A DNA stretch of 46,353 bases, from assembly GCA_029569475.1 (NCBI GenBank), contig JAKQSZ010000048.1, positions 1-46,353 on the forward strand, given 5' to 3'. Below the pieces are notes generated by a model. The model had not been told where the DNA came from. It searched no databases and saw only the letters and a list, made by a program, of their open reading frames with translations. Made by a program: the position numbers and the translations under genes. Origin of the DNA: Candidatus Eiseniibacteriota bacterium. GTDB taxonomy: Bacteria > Eisenbacteria > RBG-16-71-46 > CAIMUX01. Each line of letters opens with the position of its first letter. Positions within the stretch are counted from its first letter, which is position 1. Of this stretch, positions 7,670 to 14,844 are shown piece by piece.

Positions 7670-9075
7670 GCACGGAGATCGTGGCCGCAGCCGGACAGGC
7701 CGATCAGCAGGGGACGCAAAGCGTCGAGCTCATTTCACGCGCGCTGGCGGAACCCCCGTGGCTTCTGCAGTGGCGCCGCCGCGCCTTCGAGACCTTCCAG
7801 GCCACGGCCCTGCCCCATCGGGCGACCCACCTCTGGCGCTACACCGATCCGGCGACGTTTGAGCCGACGCCGGAGCTGTGGGCGCAGGTGACCTCCGCCG
7901 GCTCCGGACCGGGCGGCAGGGAAACGGACAAGTCGGCCTCCGGGAGCCCAGCCTCCGCCGGGCCGGCCTCGGGGAGATCGCAGGCGGAGAGGCCGGAGGC
8001 AGGCGGAGGGGACTCGCGGGGCGTCCAGCCTGTCCTGCCGGATGTCCTGCCGGAGTCGGCCCGAGCGGCCGGGCTCGTCCTGACCAGCATCGCGGAAGCC
8101 GCGCGGGAACACCCCGAGTTGCTGCGGCGGGTCCTGGGACACGCGGTGGGACCGGAGTTCGGCCGGTACGAGGCTCTCAACGCGGCGCTCTTTCAGGACG
8201 GGCTCTTCCTCTATGTGCCGCGCAATGCCCAGGTGGAAACTCCGGTTCATCTGCTCCGTGGTCCCGGAGGGTCCGTCCCCGCGGGCTCGGCTCCGCTTCC
8301 CGGCCGGGGCGCCGCGCTGGCGCGCCTGGCGGTGCTGGTGGAGGAGGGCGCTTCGCTGACCCTGATCGATGAGTGTTCGGGAGATTTCGAAGGGGGGCGG
8401 GGAACGCTTTACGGGGTGACCGAGACGGTGCTCGGCGCCGAGGCCAGGGTGAACCACGCCTTCATCCAGGACCTCGGGGAGCGGGTGCGGTCGCACATCA
8501 CCCAGCGAGCCGTTCTCGATCGTGGCGCCGTGTACCGTCCGGTGCTGGTTTCCTTCGGCGGGGGCTTGTCCAAGGTGGATGCCGGAGCCGTCCTGCAAGG
8601 ACCCGGAGCGGAGAGCGAACTCACCGGTTTCGTCTCCGGCGCCGGCCGCCAGCGCTTCGACCATCACACGGTCCACCACCATGTCGGACCGCGGACACGC
8701 AGCAACCTGGATTTCAAGACGGTGCTCGCCGGACGGGCCCGTTCGGCCTACACCGGACTGATCCGCATCGAGCCGCCGGCCAGTTTCACCGAGGCATACC
8801 AGGAGAACCGCAACCTGCTGCTCTCCGAACATTGCCGGGCCGAGTCCATTCCGGAACTGGAGATCATGACCGAGGAGGTGCAGTGCAAGCACGGGGCGAC
8901 GATCGGGCCGCTCGACCCGGCTCATCTCTTCTATCTGCAAAGCCGCTCCATCCCCCGGCCTGAAGCGGTCAGCATGATCGTGGAGGGGCACTTCGAGTCG
9001 GCCCTTCTGCGGCTGCCCGAGGCATTGCAGGAGAGACTTCGAAAGCTGTTGCGCGACCGGCTACGGTCCATCTGA
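7666..9075 (+). CDS. sufD: SufD Fe-S scaffold subunit
   Basis: SufD partner of SufB. The N-terminal helical region (W.....R..A...F.....P......WRYTD) is followed by the beta-helix core ([24 protein letters not shown]-like strand, YG..E...G..A...H....) and the SufD-type end [19 protein letters not shown]....A....EGHF. The family's conserved His lies near CKHGAT. Length is 469, over the usual ~420-440. A Gly/Ser/Pro/Glu-rich insert at about residues 77-120 separates the N-terminal domain from the core. The GTG start at 7666 overlaps the sufB stop and has GGAAGGGAG upstream. It acts in the SufBC2D complex in the cytoplasm. Confidence 0.95.
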   Translation: MSTEIVAAAGQADQQGTQSVELISRALAEPPWLLQWRRRAFETFQATALPHRATHLWRYTDPATFEPTPELWAQVTSAGSGPGGRETDKSASGSPASAGPASGRSQAERPEAGGGDSRGVQPVLPDVLPESARAAGLVLTSIAEAAREHPELLRRVLGHAVGPEFGRYEALNAALFQDGLFLYVPRNAQVETPVHLLRGPGGSVPAGSAPLPGRGAALARLAVLVEEGASLTLIDECSGDFEGGRGTLYGVTETVLGAEARVNHAFIQDLGERVRSHITQRAVLDRGAVYRPVLVSFGGGLSKVDAGAVLQGPGAESELTGFVSGAGRQRFDHHTVHHHVGPRTRSNLDFKTVLAGRARSAYTGLIRIEPPASFTEAYQENRNLLLSEHCRAESIPELEIMTEEVQCKHGATIGPLDPAHLFYLQSRSIPRPEAVSMIVEGHFESALLRLPEALQERLRKLLRDRLRSI

Positions 9076-9171
9076 GCGCGCGGCTCCCTCAGAGCGTGAG
9101 CGGCATCGCTCATGCCGGGGTGCCGCGAAGCTCCTTCGGCGGTGGCGCCCGACCTGAGCAAGGGGACATTC

Positions 9172-9489
9172 ATGAACAAGCAATTCTTGGTGGTGGCCCG
9201 GGAGGAAGAGATTCCGGAGGGTGAGGCCCGCGTCTTTGATGCCGGAGAAGAACGGGTGGTGATCTGCAAGGTCGGCGGGAAGCTCTATGCCGTGGCCGAC
9301 CTCTGCACGCACGACGACGGCCCGCTCGGCGAAGGTTACCTGGACGGGCACGAGATCGAATGCCCGCGCCACGGAGCCCGCTTCGACGTGAGATCGGGCG
9401 AGGTCCGGCGGATGCCGGCGGCGGCGCCGATCGCGACGTTCCCCCTGAAGGTGGAAGACGGCCAGGTCCTGGTGGAGGTCGAGGTTTGA
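9172..9489 (+). CDS. Rieske-type [2Fe-2S] ferredoxin in the suf operon
   Basis: 105-residue soluble Rieske protein. Cluster ligands are C45-x-H47 (CTHDDGPL) and C64-x-x-H67 (CPRHGARFD), spaced as in dioxygenase-type ferredoxins. There is no signal peptide or membrane segment, so it is a cytoplasmic electron carrier. AGGGG lies 7 bases before ATG 9172. It sits between sufD and sufS, and its stop overlaps the sufS TTG start as TTGA. Rieske-like ferredoxins are found in some SUF operons of Gram-positive and candidate-phylum bacteria. A role supplying electrons for cluster assembly is inferred from position only. An untranslated 96-base gap separates it from sufD. Confidence 0.93.
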   Translation: MNKQFLVVAREEEIPEGEARVFDAGEERVVICKVGGKLYAVADLCTHDDGPLGEGYLDGHEIECPRHGARFDVRSGEVRRMPAAAPIATFPLKVEDGQVLVEVEV

Positions 9490-10886
9490 AACCGTCCCAG
9501 ACCGCATCGGCCGGCACGAAGGCCGCTCGCGCGGTGGCCGGCCAACCTCCGTCCCCAGCCGCTGGCGCGGCGGCCGGCCAACCTCCGTCCCCAGCTGCTC
9601 CGGGCGACCCCGCACCCTCCCGCCCCGAGGCGGCCGGCACTGCGGGCGCGGCGCCGGCGGTTGAGGCGATCAACCTCGCGGCCATCCGGAAGGACTTCCC
9701 CATCCTATCCCGCAAGGTGCACGGGCGGCGCCTGGTCTATCTCGACAGCGCGGCCACCTCGCACAAGCCGCTCGTCGTCCTGGAACGGCAGGCCCACTTC
9801 TACCGCCAGTCCAACTCCAACATCCATCGCGGCATCCACCGTCTGGCCGAGGAGGCGACCTGGCTCTACGAGGCGGTGCGCGAGCAGGCGGCGCGATTCA
9901 TCGGCGCGCCCGAGCCGCGGTCGGTCGTCTTCACCCGGGGAACCACCGAGGCGATCAACCTCCTCGCCTACACCTGGGGGGACGACCTGCGGGAGGGCGA
10001 CGAGATCCTCCTCACCGAGATGGAGCACCACAGCAATCTGGTGCCGTGGTTCCTCGCGGCCAAACGCCGGGGTGCGGTTGTCCGGCACATTCCGGTGGAT
10101 GAGGAAGGCCTTCTGGATCTATCCCGGCTGGGCGAGTTGATCCACGCGCGCACGAAGATCGTCGCCTTGACCCATGTCTCCAATGTGCTGGGCACGATCA
10201 ATCCGGTGAAGGCCATTGTTGAGGCAGCCCGGACGGTGGGCGCCCGGGTGGCCGTCGACGGCGCCCAGAGCGCGCCGCATCTGCCGATCCGCGTCTCCGA
10301 GTTGGGATGCGATGCCTTCGCCTTCTCCGCCCACAAGATGCTGGGGCCGACCGGGGTCGGGATCCTGTGGGTGCGGCCCGAGATCCTGGAGCGGATGGAG
10401 CCGTTCCAGGGGGGTGGCGAGATGATCCGCGAAGTCCGGCTGGACGGCGCGACCTGGTCGGACATCCCGCACCGGTTCGAGGCCGGGACGCCCAACATCG
10501 CCGGCGTGGTCAGCTTCGGTCCCGCCATGGAGTATCTGGAACGGGTGGGGTTCGATGCCCTGCGCGCCCACGACGTCGACCTGTTGGCCTACACGATGGA
10601 ACGCTTGACCGCGCTCGGGCGCATTCGCATCCTGGGCCCTCGTGATCCGCAGGCGCGCTCCGGGTCGGTGGCTTTCACCGACGAGGAGATCCATCCGCAC
10701 GATTTGAGCACGGTGCTGGACCAGTGCGGCGTGGCCATCCGGGCGGGACACCACTGCGCCCAGCCGCTCCATCGCCGGTACGGGATCCCGGCGTCGGCGC
10801 GGGCCAGCTTCTACCTGTACAATGGCCGCGATGACATCGACGCCCTGGTCGAGGCCATCCTGGAAGCGAGGAAGTACTTTGGCTGA
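9486..10886 (+). CDS. sufS: SufS cysteine desulfurase
   Basis: PLP-dependent class II cysteine desulfurase. It mobilises sulfur from cysteine as a persulfide for the SufU/SufBCD system. Landmarks are FPIL...V.G..LVYLDSAATSHKP, TRGTTEAINLLA, EMEHHSNLVPW, the PLP lysine K284 in SAHKMLGPTG, and the persulfide cysteine C424 in RAGHHCAQPLH. The HHCAQPLH context is the SufS type. The TTG start at 9486 overlaps the Rieske stop and has GGAGG 7 bases upstream. It gives 466 residues with an Ala/Pro-rich N-terminal extension of about 55-60 residues before the family's usual start. The extension contains a perfect-looking 12-residue duplication. If the real start is further in, the extension would be untranslated, but no Shine-Dalgarno supports that. 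Confidence 0.96.
   Translation: MKPSQTASAGTKAARAVAGQPPSPAAGAAAGQPPSPAAPGDPAPSRPEAAGTAGAAPAVEAINLAAIRKDFPILSRKVHGRRLVYLDSAATSHKPLVVLERQAHFYRQSNSNIHRGIHRLAEEATWLYEAVREQAARFIGAPEPRSVVFTRGTTEAINLLAYTWGDDLREGDEILLTEMEHHSNLVPWFLAAKRRGAVVRHIPVDEEGLLDLSRLGELIHARTKIVALTHVSNVLGTINPVKAIVEAARTVGARVAVDGAQSAPHLPIRVSELGCDAFAFSAHKMLGPTGVGILWVRPEILERMEPFQGGGEMIREVRLDGATWSDIPHRFEAGTPNIAGVVSFGPAMEYLERVGFDALRAHDVDLLAYTMERLTALGRIRILGPRDPQARSGSVAFTDEEIHPHDLSTVLDQCGVAIRAGHHCAQPLHRRYGIPASARASFYLYNGRDDIDALVEAILEARKYFG
9529..9600 (+). repeat. 36-bp tandem duplication in sufS extension
   Basis: Two nearly identical 36-base units start at 9529 and 9565 (shared core GGCCGGCCAACCTCCGTCCC). In frame they encode two copies of A-A-G-Q-P-P-S-P-A-type 12-residue units. 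High identity suggests a recent event. Confidence 0.85.
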
Positions 10887-11349
10887 CGAGATTCCGGGCC
10901 TGCCGGACCGGTCCATGCCCAAGCTCGACGATCTCTACCGGGAGGTCGTCCTCGACCATTACCGCCGGCCGCGCGGGCGGGCGGCGGTCGATCGTGCCGA
11001 CATCAGCACCGAGGGCTTCAACCCGACCTGCGGCGACCAGGTGCACGTGGCGGTCCGGCTCGACGGCGACCGGCTGGAGGCCGTACAGGTGGACTCGCGC
11101 GGCTGTTCGATCAGCGTCGCGTCCGGGTCGATGATGGCCGAGCTGCTGCGGGGCAAGACGCGCGAGGAGGCGGCGCGCCTGACGGCCGCCTTCAAGGACC
11201 TGATGCACGGCCGGGCGGGCGAATCCCCCGTGGACCTGGGAGACCTCGAAGCGTTGGAGGGAGTGAGCCGCTTTCCCGTGCGCATCAAGTGCGCCCTGCT
11301 GCCGTGGACAACCCTGGAGGGCGCCCTGGAGGATCGGAATCATGCCTGA
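10879..11349 (+). CDS. sufU: SufU sulfur-acceptor protein
   Basis: 156-residue IscU-fold protein of the SufU type. LDDLYREVVLDHYRRPR opens the fold. Zinc/sulfur ligands are C51 and D53 (NPTCGD), C76 (RGCSIS) and C138 (KCALLPW). The extra segment between GKTREEAA and the last cysteine, absent from IscU, marks SufU. In known systems it accepts persulfide from SufS. I chose TTG 10879, which overlaps the sufS stop by 8 bases and has an AGGA-type site 7 bases upstream; ATG 10915 would be 12 residues shorter and has a weaker site. No sufE is present, so SufU is the probable partner of SufS. Confidence 0.95.
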   Translation: MADEIPGLPDRSMPKLDDLYREVVLDHYRRPRGRAAVDRADISTEGFNPTCGDQVHVAVRLDGDRLEAVQVDSRGCSISVASGSMMAELLRGKTREEAARLTAAFKDLMHGRAGESPVDLGDLEALEGVSRFPVRIKCALLPWTTLEGALEDRNHA

Positions 11350-11650
11350 AGTGCAAGACGTGATGCAGGCCCTGAAGGCGGTGACGGACCCGGAGATCGG
11401 CCTCGACGTGGTCGAGCTGGGGTTGGTCTATGGGGTCGACATCGAGGAGGAGGGGCGCAAAGTCCAGGTTCAGATGACCCTGACCAGCCCGATGTGCCCC
11501 TACGGTCCGGAGTTGGTCTCGGCTGCGAACGTGGCGGTCGCGCAGCTGCCCGGCGTGGAGGACGTGAAGGTGAACCTGGTGTGGACCCCCCGTTGGGACC
11601 CGCGTGAACACGCCACGGAGGACGCGAAGGCCTACCTCGGCATCTGGTAG
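11342..11650 (+). CDS. sufT: SufT/MIP18-family (DUF59) protein
   Basis: 102-residue MIP18/PaaD-fold protein. Motifs are DPEIGLDVVELGLVY, MTLTSPMCPYGP with the conserved C52, and a final W. Family members work in Fe-S cluster maturation or transfer. SufT homologues at the end of SUF operons aid cluster delivery to targets. ATG at 11342 overlaps the sufU stop by 8 bases and has GGAGG about 9 bases upstream. It is the last gene of the operon; the next gene has its own promoter 30 bases downstream. Whether it is the longer SufT or a PaaD-like relative cannot be decided from sequence alone. Confidence 0.9.
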   Translation: MPEVQDVMQALKAVTDPEIGLDVVELGLVYGVDIEEEGRKVQVQMTLTSPMCPYGPELVSAANVAVAQLPGVEDVKVNLVWTPRWDPREHATEDAKAYLGIW

Positions 11651-11680
11651 GCGCGGGGACTCCGCGGGGACTCGGTGAAC

Positions 11681-11709
11681 TTGGCACCGCGCTCACGATA
11701 GGCTATCCT
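11681..11709 (+). promoter_or_regulatory. promoter for the OmpA-like lipoprotein
   Basis: TTGGCA (11681-11686), 17-base spacer, TATCCT (11704-11709). Five and four of six positions match sigma70 consensus. The leader would be about 100 bases before ATG 11817. Confidence 0.55.
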
Positions 11710-11816
11710 GCGGCCGATGATTTCACCCGGCGGCGCCCCGGCGCGGAGGGGCATCGTCATGCATGGACTTGGCTGGTTGTGAGTCGGGAACTGGAACCGG
11801 GATAAGGGGGACAACC

Positions 11817-12482
11817 ATGAAGACCTGGGTCGTCGCTTTGTCGTGTGTGGCCTTGCTGTTTGCCTCGGTGACGGGCTGCAGCTGGAGCAACAAGATGAAG
11901 GGCGGGACCGCCGGCGCGGTTGCGGGAGGAGCGGTGGGCGCGGCCATCGGCCATGCCGCCGGAAACACGGCTCTGGGCGCCATCCTCGGAGCGGCCGTCG
12001 GCGGCACCGCCGGCGCCCTGATCGGCCGCAATATGGACAAGCAGGCCGAGGAGATGCAGGCGGACCTGGCGGGCGCCAAGGTTGAGCGCGTGGGTGAGGG
12101 CATCAAGATCACCTTCGACTCCGGAATCCTCTTCGCGATCGACTCGTCAGAACTGCAACCAACGGCGAAAACAAACATCGAGGCATTGTCCCGCGTGCTC
12201 AACAAGTACCCGGACACCAACGTCCTGGTGGAAGGGGATACGGATGCCACGGGCAGCGAGGAGCACAACCAGAAGCTCTCGGAACGCCGGGCCCAGGCGG
12301 TGGCCGACTACCAGAAGCAGCTCGGTGTGGTTCCGTCAAGGATCACCACGATCGGCCTCGGCGAGACCAATCCGGTGGCCGACAACAACACCGAGGAAGG
12401 GCGCCGTCTGAACCGCCGCGTCGAGATCGCGATCTTTGCCAACGAGAAGATGAAGCAGGCAGCGCAGGAAGGGAAGCTGTAG
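11817..12482 (+). CDS. OmpA-family peptidoglycan-associated lipoprotein
   Basis: 221 residues. Lipoprotein signal with lipobox S-V-T-G-C21. Next comes a glycine-zipper segment (about 29-75: GGTAGAVAGGAVGAAIGHAAG and a second similar stretch) that could insert in or associate with the membrane. The C-terminal OmpA domain (about 100-213) has F.IDSSEL.P.A...I..L..VL..YP, TDATGS..HN..LSERRA.AV..Y, and the RRLNRRVEIAI end with the peptidoglycan-contacting arginine. The usual GHTD is GDTD here, so one conserved His is Asp. AGGGGG lies 7 bases before the ATG. Its likely place is anchored in the outer membrane, tethering it to peptidoglycan. It belongs to the glycine-zipper/OmpA class often called YiaD-like. 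Confidence 0.92.
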   Translation: MKTWVVALSCVALLFASVTGCSWSNKMKGGTAGAVAGGAVGAAIGHAAGNTALGAILGAAVGGTAGALIGRNMDKQAEEMQADLAGAKVERVGEGIKITFDSGILFAIDSSELQPTAKTNIEALSRVLNKYPDTNVLVEGDTDATGSEEHNQKLSERRAQAVADYQKQLGVVPSRITTIGLGETNPVADNNTEEGRRLNRRVEIAIFANEKMKQAAQEGKL

Positions 12483-12678
12483 CAGGAAGCTGCGCCGGCG
12501 GGCGATGCCGGAAGCGGCCATCCCGCCGACCAGCGGCGCAGGCAGGCCAGCTTCAAGGACCCAAGCAGTAGCGAGTGCACAGGCCGCCCACGGACGAATC
12601 CGAGAGGATCCGCCGCGGGCGGACCGCGCCGCTACCTCAGAGGCAGCCAGGCTCGAAGACCGTAACCGGAAGGATCCC

Positions 12679-13200
12679 ATGGCCAGCGACATCGACTTTG
12701 CCCGACTGCAGCTCCAGGATGCCCTGGATCTGGCAATCCTGGTGGAGGAAGAGGCGGAGGAGCGCTACCGCGAGTTCGCCACCCAGCTCGAGGAGTTCCA
12801 GACAGCTGACGCCGGCGAGTTCTTCCGGTTCATGGCCGCCAACGAAGCCAAACACGGCGCCGCTCTCTCCGAGCGGCGCAAGATGCGTTTCGGGGATGCT
12901 CCAGCGCGCGTGCATCGCGGCATGCTATGGGAGGTGGAGGCGCCGAACTACGATCGAATCCGCGCCTTCATCACGCCGCGTCGCGCGCTCGAGGTCGCTC
13001 TGGAGTCGGAGCAAAAGGCCTGGGCGTACTTCGATCAGGCGATCCCGCACATCAAGGACCCGGAGGTGAGGCACCTCTTCGAGGAACTCCGCGAAGAGGA
13101 GGTTGAACACCAAAGGCTGGTCCGGATCGAGATCGACCAGTGTCCCCCCGACTCCGGACCCGATCCCGAACTGCGGGTCGACGAGCCGCCGGCGCTCTAG
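12679..13200 (+). CDS. ferritin-like (rubrerythrin-type) diiron protein
   Basis: 173-residue four-helix protein. Helix 1 has LAILVEEEAEERYREFA, helix 2 FFRFMAANEAKHGAAL (E56-x-x-H59), helix 3 ALEVALESEQKAWAYFDQA and helix 4 HLFEELREEEVEHQRLV (E141-x-x-H144). Two ExxH motifs plus glutamates on helices 1 and 3 form the expected diiron site. There is no rubredoxin domain, so it belongs to the erythrin/ferritin-like group and may detoxify peroxide or store iron. GGAAGGA lies 6 bases before ATG 12679. The 196-base gap upstream contains GAAGCTGCGCC and a matching GGCGCAGG...CAGCTTC arm that can pair, possibly ending the upstream transcript. Confidence 0.88.
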   Translation: MASDIDFARLQLQDALDLAILVEEEAEERYREFATQLEEFQTADAGEFFRFMAANEAKHGAALSERRKMRFGDAPARVHRGMLWEVEAPNYDRIRAFITPRRALEVALESEQKAWAYFDQAIPHIKDPEVRHLFEELREEEVEHQRLVRIEIDQCPPDSGPDPELRVDEPPAL

Positions 13201-13226
13201 CGAACGCCGGCGCACCGCCCGGCCGC

Positions 13227-13286
13227 CTCGACCCGGCGCTTCGCCTGGACCGTGGACGCGAGCCACGTGCCTCCGCGCCGGTCGAG
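13227..13286. terminator. hairpin between convergent genes
   Basis: CTCGACCCGGCGC (13227-13239) pairs with GCGCCGGTCGAG (13275-13286), with one bulged C and a 35-base loop. It sits between the ferritin-like gene and the convergent stress-protein gene. No T-run follows on either strand, so a terminator role is only likely. Confidence 0.35.
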
Positions 13287-13296
13287 TGGCGCCGCT

Positions 13297-13815
13297 TCAG
13301 TCGGCGCTCTTCTCTTCGCTGACGCCGACGTGCTCCGCGCCCAGCGACTTGAAGATCTCCTTGGCCCGGTCCCGGTCATCTCCGTTCTCGGTATGGACGG
13401 AGATGAGGATCTTGCCCTGCTTCACTTCGCCCTCGAAGAGCCGCGCCTCGTACTCCGGGATTCCCAGCCCGATGAGCGCGCCCGCCAGGCCCCCGACGGT
13501 CGCTCCCACTGCGGCGCCGCTCAGGGCGGCCATGATGGGGCCGGCGGCAATGAAAGGGCCGAGGCCGGGGATCGCCAGGGAGCCGATGCCGACCAGCCAT
13601 CCCAAGGTGCCTCCCAGGATCCCCCCGGTGCCCGCGCCGGCAGCGGCGCCCTCGGGAGCCTTGGTGTGGTGCTCATGGGCGAACTCCCGCGTACCCCACT
13701 TGTCCGGGAACAGCACGGAGATGTCATTGTTGGAGAAGCCGGACATCTTCAAATCGTCGACGATCGCCTCGGCCTGCGTCGAAGAGCCAGCCAGACAGAA
13801 CACCGCTTTAGCCAT
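13297..13815 (-). CDS. glycine-zipper general stress protein (GSP17M-like)
   Basis: 172 residues. N-terminal alpha/beta segment (AVFCLAGS..QAEAIVDDLKMSGFSNNDISVLFPD) like the general stress protein 17M-type fold. A glycine-rich hydrophobic stretch at about 55-125 follows, with many G-x3-G steps that could span or cap a membrane. The C-terminal strand (G.ILISVHTENGD..DRAKEIFKSLGAEHV) closes the ferredoxin-like fold. Relatives are stress-induced; the molecular role is not established. I start at ATG 13815, with GGAGGA 7-8 bases upstream; a GTG five codons earlier overlaps that site. It is preceded by an unusual control region with a palindrome and direct repeats. Confidence 0.83.
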   Translation of the reverse strand: MAKAVFCLAGSSTQAEAIVDDLKMSGFSNNDISVLFPDKWGTREFAHEHHTKAPEGAAAGAGTGGILGGTLGWLVGIGSLAIPGLGPFIAAGPIMAALSGAAVGATVGGLAGALIGLGIPEYEARLFEGEVKQGKILISVHTENGDDRDRAKEIFKSLGAEHVGVSEEKSAD

Positions 13816-13836
13816 CGTGTCTTCCTCCACTGTTCG

Positions 13837-13910
13837 GGCGGAATTCCGCCGTGGTTTCCAGTTGATATACGAGTGATTCCATGGTTTCCAGTCGATCAGA
13901 AGTGATTCGA
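13837..13910 (-). promoter_or_regulatory. palindrome and direct repeats upstream of stress gene
   Basis: GGCGGAATTCCGCC (13837-13850) is a perfect 14-base palindrome. Beside it lie two direct copies, 30 bases apart, of TGGTTTCCAGTYGAT...AGTGATTC (13852-13880 and 13882-13910). They sit 20-95 bases before the start of the stress gene, where a promoter and operators are expected. Confidence 0.5.
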
Positions 13911-13913
13911 GAA

Positions 13914-13928
13914 TCCCGCGAGGCGGGA
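13914..13928 (-). terminator. hairpin after BON gene
   Basis: TCCCGC, loop GAG, GCGGGA forms a perfect 6-base stem about 55 bases past the BON gene stop. On the minus strand TTCTC follows. This is a weak terminator candidate. Confidence 0.3.
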
Positions 13929-13980
13929 CGGAGCGATGCCGCCGAGATCGAACCGGCTGGCCCGCCCCGGAGCCAGCCTG

Positions 13981-14511
13981 CTAGAGTTTCCCCTCTCCTT
14001 TGACTTCCAGCTCGTTGGTGACCGAGCTCACGCCCGCCACGGTGCGCGCGGCCGCCTCGATGGCGTCCTTCTCCGAGCTGGAGTCAACCGGCCCCCGCAA
14101 CGTGACCACCCCGTCGCGGGTGATGATCTTCACGTTCTTGGCGTTGACGGAGAACGTGTCGTGGCTGGTGACGAGGCGGCGGACCTCCTGGGTGATGGCT
14201 CGATCCGCTTCCGTCTCTCCCTGGTCGAGGGGCGTGAGCGTGGCGTCGGTCGAGTCGCGCCGGTTGACGCCGGTGTTGTCGACTTCGTGTTCCGAGTGTT
14301 CGTCGCCAGCATCGTGGTCATGCCTATCGTTCGTGGCGGAGCTCACCTGCCCGGTGTTGCCACCGGTTCCGACACGATCATGGTCGGTCGTTTCGGACCT
14401 GCCTCCACAACCGGCCAGAATCCCCAGCGGCGCGGCCACCAGCAGCGCAACAGCCATCCACCACCACCGGCTCCGCACGCCCGATTGCGAAGCAGCCAGT
14501 CTCCCGATCAC
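13981..14511 (-). CDS. BON-domain lipoprotein
   Basis: 176 residues. Lipoprotein signal: basic start, hydrophobic WWWMAVALLVAAPLGIL, lipobox L-A-G-C35. A His/Asp-rich linker follows (about 40-85, several HD and DH pairs that could bind metal). A C-terminal BON domain occupies about 100-172 (ADRAITQEVRRLVTSHDTFS.NAKNVKIITRDGVVTLRGPVDSSSEK..I...A..VAGV..V.NEL.V). BON domains bind phospholipid or membranes and occur in osmotic-shock proteins such as OsmY. The start is GTG 14511, with AAAGGAGG 6-7 bases upstream. It is probably an envelope-stress protein, in keeping with its neighbours. Confidence 0.88.
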   Translation of the reverse strand: MIGRLAASQSGVRSRWWWMAVALLVAAPLGILAGCGGRSETTDHDRVGTGGNTGQVSSATNDRHDHDAGDEHSEHEVDNTGVNRRDSTDATLTPLDQGETEADRAITQEVRRLVTSHDTFSVNAKNVKIITRDGVVTLRGPVDSSSEKDAIEAAARTVAGVSSVTNELEVKGEGKL

Positions 14512-14816
14512 TCTTGGCCTCCTTTGTCGATGAACGTCTCTTCCCGGAACGGGAGCGCGAGAACCTACACGAGCACGTGCGCGGGCGCCTGTTCCGGATT
14601 CCGCATACCGGCGCTCCCCTTGGGATCCGGTGGGATGGTGCGTGCATCATTCATGCCACTGAACCTGGGCGTAGTCGTCCGCAACGAACACACGGGCATG
14701 TTTCAGGAGGGCGAGCTGCTCCTGTCGGGAGATGACAGGGAGATCCTCTTGTCGGAGATGATGGATTGCGATAGCGAACGGCGAAACCCTACCGAGGTCG
14801 GGCCACTAACCACTAA
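14512..14816. other. gene-free gap between two minus-strand genes
   Basis: This 305-base stretch must hold the BON gene promoter. I see no coding region, repeat or clear promoter pair in it. Confidence 0.35.
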
Positions 14817-14838
14817 CCCTGCGGGGAAGCCGCACGGG
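14817..14838 (-). terminator. terminator hairpin of the 14845-17970 gene
   Basis: CCCTGCGG (14817-14824), loop GGAAG, CCGCACGGG (14830-14838). On the minus strand the stem begins 6 bases after the stop and is followed by TTAGTGGTTAGTGG, only moderately T-rich. Confidence 0.5.
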
Positions 14839-14844
14839 ACCTGA

